This document shows positions 34,815 through 40,216 of a stretch of DNA of 64,000 nucleotides, piece by piece. A program made the position numbers and the translations under genes. The DNA is from Flavobacteriales bacterium (lineage in GTDB: Bacteria > Bacteroidota > Bacteroidia > Flavobacteriales_F > PHOS-HE28). Numbering within the stretch: the first letter of the stretch is position 1; each line of letters starts with the position of its first letter. Where the stretch lies: the NCBI GenBank assembly GCA_016788295.1, contig JAEUSY010000061.1, positions 146,804-210,803 on the forward strand, read 5' to 3'. The notes below the pieces were generated by a model. It did no database searches. It was not told the origin of the DNA and saw nothing but the letters and a program-made list of their open reading frames with translations.

Positions 34815-36041
34815 TTAGGTCCGCCTGTTCGCCAACAACACCGGCGCCTGCCCATCAAAGGGGTTGTCCATCCGCCCGATGCTCTTCGCGCCCATGCCGC
34901 TGGCGCGCATCACGGTGCGGTCGCCGAAGCGCTTGCGGATCCTGTCCATGGCCTGGTAGAGCTTCATCGCTTCCTCGGTGTCGGTGAAGGCATCGATCTG
35001 GTGCCCACCGCCCACCAGGTGACTGAAGCGCACGCCGATGAGCCGGATGCGCTGGCGGCGGTCGTAGAGCGCGCGGAACAGCTCGTGCACCGTGGGCAGG
35101 ATCAGGTGGTCGCAGGCGGTGTAGGGAATGCGCTGCTGCCGCGTGTGCGTGTTGAAATCGGCGTAGCGGATCTTCACGGCGATGCAGCTGGTGAGCTTCT
35201 CACCCTTGCGCAGTTGGAAGGCGAGGCTTTCGGCCATGGCGGTGAGCAGGCCGTGCAGTTTGGCCACGTCGATGGTGTCGCGCTCGAAGGTGCGCTCGGT
35301 GCTGATGCTCTTGCGTTCGTGCCAGGCGATCACGGGGCTGTCGTCGATGCCATTGGCCTTGCGCCACAGCACGGGGCCGTGTTCGCCCAGCAGGCGTTGC
35401 ATCAGGTCCATCGGCACCTCCTGTAGCGTGTGGATCTTCGCCACACCCATGCTGCGCAGCAGGTGCGCGGTCTTCTCACCCACGCCGGGGATGCGCTCAA
35501 TGGGCATCGGCGCCAGAAAGGGCTTTTCCGTGCCGCGCTCCACATACCATTCGCCCGGGCCCTGCTTGGCCTCGCCGGTGGCCACCTTGCTCACCGTCTT
35601 GTTGATGCTCATGCCGAAGCTGTTGGGCAATCCGCTTTCCTTGATGATGCGTTGCCGCAGCTCCCGCGCCAGCTTGCGACTGCCATGGAAGCGGTCAGTG
35701 CCGCTGAGGTCCACGTAGAACTCGTCCACGCTGCTTTTCTCGAACAGCGGCACACTGGCGCGGATGATCTCGGTCACCTCGTCGCTTTTCTTCAGGTAGG
35801 CCCCGCTGTCGCCGCGCAGGATGATCGCCTCCGGGCACAGCTGCTTGGCCATCTTCATGGGCATGGCACTGCGCACACCGTAAGCGCGTGCCTCGTAGCT
35901 GCAGCTCGCCACCACGCCGCGGTCGCTGTCGCTGCCGATCAGCACGGGCCTGCCGTTCAGCTTCGGCTCGCGCAGGCGTTCCACGCTCACGAAGAAGGTG
36001 TTGAGGTCCAGGTGTAGGATGGTGCGCTGCCCGTTTTCCAT
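34815..36041 (-). CDS. dinB: Y-family DNA polymerase IV
   Basis: A translesion polymerase of about 408 residues. The palm motif HLDLNTFFVSVE carries Asp12, and SSVDEFYVDLSG carries Asp106 and Glu107, giving the complete metal site. The steric-gate region (CSYEARAYGVRSAMP), thumb helix-hairpin-helix (PIERIPGVGEKTAHLLRSMG) and little-finger domain (SISTERTFERD to GVRFSHL) follow. ATG 36041 is preferred. The frame is open to 36062, but that extension (MKNVEWK) is made entirely by the ATTC-rich repeat. Even the 36041 ATG falls within the edge of that repeat. Together with the DnaE-like polymerase and the LexA-like repressor it forms a probable damage-tolerance set. Confidence 0.95.
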   Translation of the reverse strand: MENGQRTILHLDLNTFFVSVERLREPKLNGRPVLIGSDSDRGVVASCSYEARAYGVRSAMPMKMAKQLCPEAIILRGDSGAYLKKSDEVTEIIRASVPLFEKSSVDEFYVDLSGTDRFHGSRKLARELRQRIIKESGLPNSFGMSINKTVSKVATGEAKQGPGEWYVERGTEKPFLAPMPIERIPGVGEKTAHLLRSMGVAKIHTLQEVPMDLMQRLLGEHGPVLWRKANGIDDSPVIAWHERKSISTERTFERDTIDVAKLHGLLTAMAESLAFQLRKGEKLTSCIAVKIRYADFNTHTRQQRIPYTACDHLILPTVHELFRALYDRRQRIRLIGVRFSHLVGGGHQIDAFTDTEEAMKLYQAMDRIRKRFGDRTVMRASGMGAKSIGRMDNPFDGQAPVLLANRRT

Positions 36042-36071
36042 TTTCCATTCTACATTTTTCATTCTTCATTC
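36038..36071. repeat. ATTC-rich repeat at the start of dinB
   Basis: Plus-strand units CCATTTTCCATTCTACATTT followed by TTCATTCTTCATTC are closely related to 27572-27604 inside dnaE. The dinB start codon candidates at 36041 and 36062 both derive from ATG units within this element. Confidence 0.6.
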
Positions 36072-36163
36072 CCTTCGCCGCCATTACCAATGCTGGTATG
36101 TCGACCCAGAGGGCTCGAGGCCTCGGGCGACGCTACAGGTGCTTCGATCAACGCTGGCATTCC

Positions 36164-36200
36164 CCCTCTCCTTGGGAGAGGGACTGGGGTGAGGGGTATT
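36164..36200. repeat. CCCTCTCC/GAGAGGG interspersed repeat
   Basis: CCCTCTC (36164-36170) pairs with GAGAGGG (36176-36182), followed by ACTGGGGTGAGGGG. Sequences of this CCCTCTCC...GAGAGGG...GGGTGAGGG type are interspersed in many bacterial genomes. It lies in the 400-nt gap 36072-36468 between dinB and the ORF6N gene, which holds only repeats and the ORF6N promoter. Confidence 0.6.
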
Positions 36201-36266
36201 TGGCCGCCTCCCGCCCAAAAGCGGCGGGAACGGGCTGTCCGCTGTAGCCGGCTCGCCGGGTCCTGC

Positions 36267-36321
36267 GGGCGCGGGGCTCCGGGGTTCCGCCTTAGGGCGG
36301 ACCTCCTCGCTCCACGCGCCC
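36267..36321 (+). repeat. Structured GC-rich element, copy B
   Basis: Plus-strand order: arm GGGCGCG (36267-36273), segment GGCTCCGGGGT (36275-36285), inner stem TCCGCC/GGCGGA (36286-36291/36296-36301), segment CCTCCTCGCTC (36302-36312), arm CGCGCCC (36315-36321). The two 11-nt segments are the same as in copy A but the arms and inner stem are completely different and still complementary. Confidence 0.6.
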
Positions 36322-36394
36322 ACAAGTCCCCGCCTTCGCCGGGCTGCCGCTCCCATCCCTGGCGGAAGATCCCGGCCCATCCACAATTCCGTAT

Positions 36395-36411
36395 TGACAA
36401 AATACCTGTCA
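36395..36411. promoter_or_regulatory. Possible operator upstream of the ORF6N gene
   Basis: TGACA (36395-36399) and TGTCA (36407-36411) form an inverted repeat with a 7-nt spacer, ending 2 nt before the -33 TTG. GTATT/AATAC (36391-36405) overlaps it. It is placed where a repressor such as the nearby XRE-S24 protein could block transcription, but that link is only inferred. Confidence 0.35.
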
Positions 36412-36413
36412 TG

Positions 36414-36443
36414 TTGCGTCCGATAAATTAGTCATTATGTTTG
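36414..36443 (+). promoter_or_regulatory. Promoter of the ORF6N gene
   Basis: TTG at 36414-36416 and TATGTTTG at 36436-36443 (perfect TAnnTTTG), separated by 19 nt, match the Bacteroidota -33/-7 promoter layout. The first ATG is at 36469. Confidence 0.65.
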
Positions 36444-36495
36444 TGCTGTCGAATAACTGATCACTGGAATGATGGGAACCCTGGCAATGCATCAG

Positions 36496-36526
36496 CGCCT
36501 TCGCAAGGCTTCCGGTGGGGCAAGGC
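36496..36526 (+). repeat. CTTCGCC-family repeat in ORF6N 5' end
   Basis: CGCCTTCGCAAGGCTTCCGG followed by TGGGGCAAGGC is closely similar to the copy in RNase P RNA (5067-5096). It lies in the non-conserved N-terminal coding part of the ORF6N gene. Confidence 0.5.
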
Positions 36527-36693
36527 CCGGCCATAGGTCTCCCCACACGCATCTGCTGCCTTTGGAGCACATCGTTGTGGCCGAGCCGCTCAGCGAATAC
36601 GCTGCTTCACCTCGCTCCACTTCCGTGGCCCCGCCCGATGCCGCCATCACCGGCCGCATACACCTTATCCGTGGTCAGAAGGTGATGCTCGAC

Positions 36694-36714
36694 CCTGCCT
36701 ACCGGACAGGCAGG
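36694..36714. repeat. CCTGCCT/AGGCAGG palindrome, in-frame insertion
   Basis: CCTGCCT (36694-36700), loop ACCGGAC, AGGCAGG (36708-36714): 21 nt, so it inserts seven codons without shifting the frame. Removing it joins VMLD directly to RDLSELYG, the expected ORF6N sequence. Confidence 0.75.
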
Positions 36715-36988
36715 CGCGACCTCTCCGAACTCTACGGCGTAGAGACCAAGCAACTCAAGCGCCAAGTGCGCAGGAACCTTGGGCGCTTCCCCGAGGACTT
36801 CATGTTCGAGCTCACGAAAGGGGAGGCCGAAAATTCAAGGAGCCAATTTGGCACCTTGAAACAAGGCGAGAATATCAAGTACCTCCCCATGGCCTTCACC
36901 GAGCAAGGCGTCGCCATGCTCTCCAGCGTCCTCAACAGCGAGCAGGCCATTTTGGTCAACATTCACATCATCCGTGTATTCAGTCGCA

Positions 36989-37008
36989 CCTGCCTGCCGG
37001 CAGGCAGG
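36989..37008. repeat. CCTGCCT/AGGCAGG palindrome, frameshifting insertion
   Basis: A perfect 20-nt palindrome with the same 7-bp arms as 36694-36714 and the centre GCCGGC. Its length is not divisible by three. Deleting precisely these 20 nt restores the codons for S-R-M-R-E-V-L. Confidence 0.8.
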
Positions 37009-37157
37009 TGCGCGAGGTGCTCCTTTCGCACCGCGAGATCCTCCAGAAGCTGGAGCAGCTGGAGGACCGCCTCTCCGGACACGATGAGGAGATCCAGGCC
37101 ATCTTCGATCACCTCACCGAACTGGTCTCACCCGCACCCGACCAGCAGCGCAAACCG

Positions 37158-37190
37158 ACCTCGCTTCGCCGAAGGCTTCGCGAAGGCGCA
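37158..37190. repeat. CTTCGCC-family repeat, 33-nt in-frame insertion
   Basis: Contains CTTCGCCGAAGGCTTCGCGA followed by AGGCG. At 33 nt it adds eleven codons to the 3' part of the ORF6N reading frame; removing it leaves QRKPVGFKPGEA. Confidence 0.6.
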
Positions 37191-37271
37191 GTCGGCTTCA
37201 AACCCGGCGAAGCATGAACACTGCGCACCTGCATAGGACAGCACATCAACCGTTATAAGCACCATTCAACC

Positions 37272-38099
37272 ATGGCAAGCCTCGTCTTCGGATCCAACCT
37301 CAAGCTCCTGCGCCAGCGCCGCGGCCGCTCCCAGGAGGAAACCGCCATTGCGCTCGATGTGAAGCGCTCCAGCTACAGCGGCTACGAGAACGGCACCGCC
37401 GAACCCTCGTTCGAACTGCTGGTGCGCATGAGCGAGTACTTCAAGGTGAGCATCGACAAGCTGCTCAAGGACGACCTTACCGCACTTAGCGAAAGCCAGC
37501 TCGGTATCCTGGAGCGCGGGGGAGACCTTGACCTCAGTGGCCGCCGATTGCGTGTACTGGCTACCACGGTCGATAAGGACGATCGCGAGAACGTGGAACT
37601 GGTGCCCGAGAAGGCGAAGGCCGGCTATGCGCTGGGCTACGCCGATCCGGAGTACATCAGCATCCTGCCCACCTTCCAGATGCCCTTTCTGGCGCGTGAT
37701 CGCAAGTACCGCACCTTCCAGATCAGTGGCGATAGCATGCCGCCCGTGGCCGATGGGTCATGGGTGACCGGTGAGTATGTGCAGAACTGGCAGACCATTC
37801 GCGATGGCCAGCCCTATATCGTTGTCACCAAGGATGATGGCATCGTGTTCAAGGTGGCCTACAACCAACTGAAGGATAAAGGCACGCTGCTCCTCTGTAG
37901 TACCAACCCGCTCTATTCCCCTTACGAGGTGCCTGTGACCAACGTGCTGGAGGTCTGGAAATTCGTGCACTTCATCAGTGCCGAGCTGCCCGAGCCCAAT
38001 ATGAGCCGCGATGATCTGGCCCGCAGCGTGGTGGAGCTCCGCAAGGAGGTGGGGCAACTGCGGCTGGCCATGGAGCAGCAGGGCAGGCTTTCCTTCTGA
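37272..38099 (+). CDS. XRE-family regulator with S24 (LexA-like) peptidase domain
   Basis: The N-terminal helix-turn-helix (residues about 8-66: LKLLRQRRGRSQEETAIALD, SSYSGYENGTAEPS) is joined to a C-terminal S24 domain. The self-cleavage site is probably Ala117-Gly118 (KAKAGYALGYADPEYI), the nucleophile Ser155 in ISGDSMPP and the general base Lys194 in GIVFKVAY. Proteins of this layout act as LexA-like repressors that cut themselves when RecA senses DNA damage. A coiled tail (about 250-275) follows. It lies close to the divergent dinB, so control of dinB and possibly dnaE is inferred, with candidate operators at 36395 and 38154. Confidence 0.92.
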   Translation: MASLVFGSNLKLLRQRRGRSQEETAIALDVKRSSYSGYENGTAEPSFELLVRMSEYFKVSIDKLLKDDLTALSESQLGILERGGDLDLSGRRLRVLATTVDKDDRENVELVPEKAKAGYALGYADPEYISILPTFQMPFLARDRKYRTFQISGDSMPPVADGSWVTGEYVQNWQTIRDGQPYIVVTKDDGIVFKVAYNQLKDKGTLLLCSTNPLYSPYEVPVTNVLEVWKFVHFISAELPEPNMSRDDLARSVVELRKEVGQLRLAMEQQGRLSF

Positions 38100-38153
38100 G
38101 CAGGTGCTTGGAAGTGGCGTCCGTGGAATTGATGCCATCAACAGCCGCCGGTG

Positions 38154-38176
38154 CATGGATCAATGTTAGATCCATG
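38154..38176. promoter_or_regulatory. Inverted repeat CATGGATC-N7-GATCCATG
   Basis: CATGGATC (38154-38161) and GATCCATG (38169-38176) form an 8-bp inverted repeat with a 7-nt spacer, 55 nt after the XRE-S24 stop and 33 nt before the next promoter box. No T run follows, so an operator is as likely as a terminator. Confidence 0.4.
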
Positions 38177-38209
38177 TTAACTCCGAGTGAACATTGTGAT
38201 ACCTTTGGG

Positions 38210-38217
38210 CGTATCAG
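38210..38217 (+). promoter_or_regulatory. -7 promoter box of the MORN gene
   Basis: TACCTTTG, perfect TAnnTTTG, 17 nt before the ATG at 38235. Confidence 0.6.
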
Positions 38218-38234
38218 TACCCAAAGCGATCCCC

Positions 38235-38630
38235 ATGCGCCTCCTGTTCATCTCCTTCATCCTGCTCCTGGTCCAGGCTGCTCACGGACAGGAGATCATT
38301 GCTCAGGAACGTTGGCCCGATGGCACACTGAAGGCCACGCGCTACAGCGAAGGTGCCCGCGAGCACTTCATTACCTATCACGAGAACGGCCGTGTAAAGG
38401 AGATGGGTTGCTTTCTCAACGGCAAGCGCGATGGCGTATGGCGGCAGTATACCGATACGGGTGTGCTGCTGACACAGGCCAGCTTCAGCCAGGGCCAGCG
38501 GCAGGGCGTGTGGGTGTTCCGTAACCACGCCAACATGGTGGTGGGCAAGCTTAGCTACAGCAACGGCCTTATCCAGCGCGGTGAGTCGTTCGATGAGCAG
38601 GGCGAATTGGTGGCCATGCGCACCTATTGA
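38235..38630 (+). CDS. Secreted MORN-repeat protein
   Basis: ATG 38235 begins a signal peptide (MRLLFISFILLLVQAAHGQ). The remaining 110 residues are MORN-type repeats: WPDGTLKATRYSEGARE, YHENGRVKEMGCFLNGKRDG, YTDTGVLLTQASFSQGQRQG, NHANMVVGKLSYSNGLIQRG. Such proteins are common in Bacteroidota and are sometimes annotated as YwqK-family antitoxins, but no toxin is encoded next to it. Probably periplasmic or outer-membrane associated; role unknown. Confidence 0.85.
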   Translation: MRLLFISFILLLVQAAHGQEIIAQERWPDGTLKATRYSEGAREHFITYHENGRVKEMGCFLNGKRDGVWRQYTDTGVLLTQASFSQGQRQGVWVFRNHANMVVGKLSYSNGLIQRGESFDEQGELVAMRTY

Positions 38631-38902
38631 ACCTGCCAGCTTTTGGTTCTTCGCTCGTTGCTGGGACCAATGCAGTATCCGTAAGTACCTCAGCCACGGG
38701 TCATATTTCCGGTCGGCTTATGCTATGATTTCAGCAGCACTGCTGCGCTGCCTGCAGGCTTGGGTCCTTTCATCTGTTCCGAAAAGCAACGAACGGCGAG
38801 GTTGATGGCCGCTACAAGTACGACCAGGGATTTTGACGCAGGCGTATTCCTGGTGTACCGATGACCTGCGCAGCGTGCAGGGATCGGGGTTCGCTTAAAA
38901 GG
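38631..38902. other. Intergenic stretch, no gene seen
   Basis: 272 nt between the MORN gene and the end of the small membrane-protein operon. I see no credible frame, RNA gene or strong hairpin. Confidence 0.5.
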
Positions 38903-39118
38903 TCAACTGGTCAAGAATGCTCTGAAAGGTCCATGGTCGAAGACTTTCTTGGCCAATACACATAGCAACAAGGCCCGTGCACTCGTGAAAAAGATCGCAG
39001 TTGGAGCTTGCGGTGGTAGGAAGGGCAGGTGAAATGCGTATCCGAGCAATATGATCAGCGGGATCCCTATGGAAATGACAGTCCATGCGAGCAGAGCGTT
39101 CCTGGCTTTCATGATCAT
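38903..39118 (-). CDS. Small two-helix membrane protein
   Basis: A 71-residue protein with hydrophobic stretches at about 9-28 (LLAWTVISIGIPLIILLGYA) and 40-58, and the C-terminus ALLLCVLAKKVFDHGPFRAFLTS. The start ATG overlaps the stop of the preceding gene as ATGA, so translation is probably coupled. The C-terminal pattern (hydrophobic run, AK, then GxxRxFL) resembles that of its upstream neighbour, suggesting the two are distant paralogues. No family recognised. Confidence 0.65.
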   Translation of the reverse strand: MIMKARNALLAWTVISIGIPLIILLGYAFHLPFLPPQAPTAIFFTSARALLLCVLAKKVFDHGPFRAFLTS

Positions 39119-39312
39119 TGCTCAAGAAAGGTGCGGGCACCAGGGTATCGAAGGAACTTGGCTGCCGTGATCACCATACCAAGTGCTTCCAGCCCGATCC
39201 CAGTAAACCGAGTGGCGCTGACGAGGGGAAGATGCCAATGCGCCAAAAGCGTTGATAGCGCAAGTAGAAGCGACCCGGTCAGCCAGATAAGAATGGATGT
39301 GCGTGCCGTCAT
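39115..39312 (-). CDS. Small two-helix membrane protein
   Basis: A 65-residue protein: hydrophobic stretches at about 6-24 (SILIWLTGSLLLALSTLLA) and 36-52, ending LGMVITAAKFLRYPGARTFLEQ. It overlaps the VOC gene stop (ATGA) upstream and the start of the next small gene (ATGA) downstream, giving a tightly coupled three-gene unit. Overlapping starts and stops on both sides are the main support for it being real. Function unknown. Confidence 0.65.
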   Translation of the reverse strand: MTARTSILIWLTGSLLLALSTLLAHWHLPLVSATRFTGIGLEALGMVITAAKFLRYPGARTFLEQ

Positions 39313-39725
39313 CCCTTCCTGAACACGTTCTCCGGATCGGGGAAGGCCTTGAACTCGATGGCGTGTCCATCGGGGTCTTCAATGAATAGGCTCATCTGTT
39401 CGCCCACCTCGCCTTTCATTACGGTGCGAGGTTCGATGAAGAACGGGTGCCCCACTTTCTTCAGCTTGTCGCGGAGCTTTTTCCAGTCGGCCATGCTCAG
39501 CACAATTCCCCAGTGATCGCTGGGAATGTTGCTTTTCGGGTTGTAGATGCGGGCGGTCTTGATCAGCTTGGGTACTTCCTGGATGGTGAGCTGGTGCCCG
39601 AAGAAGTCGTAGTCCACCCAAGTGTCGGCGCTGCGGCCCTCCTTGCAACCGAGGAACTTGCCGTAGAAGGCCTTGATGCGTTTGAGGTCGGTGGTGGCGA
39701 AGGCCAGGTGGAAGGTGCCGTTCAT
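39309..39725 (-). CDS. VOC-superfamily (glyoxalase/bleomycin resistance-like) protein
   Basis: ATG 39725 begins MNGTFHLAFATTDLKRIKAF, the first half of a vicinal-oxygen-chelate fold, with the second half around HWGIVLSMADWKKLRDKL and EQMSLFIEDPDGHAIEFKAF. Metal-ligand candidates are His6, the histidine of DHWGI, and the glutamate of AIEFK. Such single-domain proteins include dioxygenase-like and lyase-like enzymes. A terminator for the upstream operon and a TAATTTG sequence (39750-39756) precede it. It leads the operon with the two small membrane proteins. Confidence 0.88.
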   Translation of the reverse strand: MNGTFHLAFATTDLKRIKAFYGKFLGCKEGRSADTWVDYDFFGHQLTIQEVPKLIKTARIYNPKSNIPSDHWGIVLSMADWKKLRDKLKKVGHPFFIEPRTVMKGEVGEQMSLFIEDPDGHAIEFKAFPDPENVFRKG

Positions 39726-39756
39726 GGTCAGGGTGGTTCTGGTCGAGTCCAAATTA

Positions 39757-39790
39757 GAACGGCCTGCCTCGGGATGGAGGCAGGCCGTTC
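39757..39790 (-). terminator. Terminator of the 40212-39823 gene
   Basis: GAACGGCCTGCCT (39757-39769) is the exact reverse complement of 39778-39790; the loop is CGGGATGG. On the minus strand it lies 33 nt after the stop at 39823. Its inner arms CCTGCCT/AGGCAGG are those of the palindromes inserted in the ORF6N gene. Confidence 0.75.
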
Positions 39791-39822
39791 ATGCGTTATC
39801 AGCAGGTGCTGGTTAGTGTCCG

Positions 39823-40212
39823 TCAGTCATCGTCCTCGTCACCGGCATCTCCCTCGTCGCCGGCATCCTCGTCGTCTCCATCATCATCACCGGCATCGTC
39901 GTCGCTGGTCTCTTCCTCTTCGCCGCCGTCGTCGCCGGTCTCCAGTTCGCCGCTGTCCAGGTCCTCACCCTCGCCCACGGCACCACCTTCCTCTTGGTCA
40001 AGGAATTCCTCGATCTCTGCCCGGCTCTCGGGGTTGATCTTGATCAGGTAGAGCGCATCGGGTGTGCGCAGTTCGATCACTCGAAGGATATCCCCTTTAG
40101 CCGTGGGGATGGTCTTGATGTGGGTGCTGTCGATGCCATCGGGGTATTGCTCCTGCAAGGTCTCCTTGAGGGCATCGGTCAGCGTGTTGAAGGAACGGAT
40201 CAGGCGCTGCAT
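39823..40212 (-). CDS. Protein with long acidic C-terminal tail
   Basis: Residues 1-75 form a compact domain (MQRLIRSFNTLTDALKETLQ, TPDALYLIKINPESRAEIEE) of a kind I have no family name for. Residues about 76-129 are almost only aspartate, glutamate, glycine and alanine (SDDDAGDDDGDDEDAGDEGD), encoded by a GAC/GAT/GAG-rich tract prone to slippage. It follows the deoxyhypusine-synthase-like gene by 4 nt and is probably cotranscribed. An acidic tail could bind metal or basic partners, or mimic nucleic acid; this is speculation. Confidence 0.75.
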   Translation of the reverse strand: MQRLIRSFNTLTDALKETLQEQYPDGIDSTHIKTIPTAKGDILRVIELRTPDALYLIKINPESRAEIEEFLDQEEGGAVGEGEDLDSGELETGDDGGEEEETSDDDAGDDDGDDEDAGDEGDAGDEDDD

Positions 40213-40216
40213 GGGT

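Larger units (their letters stand above)
36469..37217 (+). pseudogene. ORF6N (Bro/KilA-N-like) gene, frameshifted by a 20-bp palindrome
   Basis: The ORF6N DNA-binding domain is clear: RIHLIRGQKVMLD, LSELYGVETKQLKRQVRRNL, RFPEDFMFELT, FTEQGVAMLSSVLNSEQAI. Three foreign stretches interrupt it. First, 21 nt at 36694-36714 adds PAYRTGR in frame between VMLD and RDLSELYG. Second, 20 nt at 36989-37008 shifts the frame: without it the DNA reads SRMREVLLSHREILQKLEQL, the normal family continuation, to a stop at 37217. Third, 33 nt at 37158-37190 adds TSLRRRLREGA within RKP-VGFKPGEA. As it stands the original frame continues to 37236 with a meaningless arginine/serine-rich tail. The first 60 residues also do not look like the family and contain a further repeat (36496-36526). 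The product is presumably non-functional or truncated. Confidence 0.85.

Noticed and set aside
29310..36321. The two structured elements as ends of a transposon
   Set aside because: They are inverted, but no transposase lies between them and no target duplication is visible; kept only as a repeat observation.
36469..37217. ORF6N gene as part of a prophage
   Set aside because: No integrase, capsid or tail genes; ORF6N genes are common solitary chromosomal genes in Bacteroidota.
38235..38630. MORN protein as antitoxin of a toxin-antitoxin pair
   Set aside because: The YwqK label is inherited from family names; there is no adjacent toxin and the protein has a signal peptide.
38581..38805. Open frame overlapping the MORN gene end
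   Set aside because: Mostly overlaps a better-supported gene in another frame and has no recognisable features.
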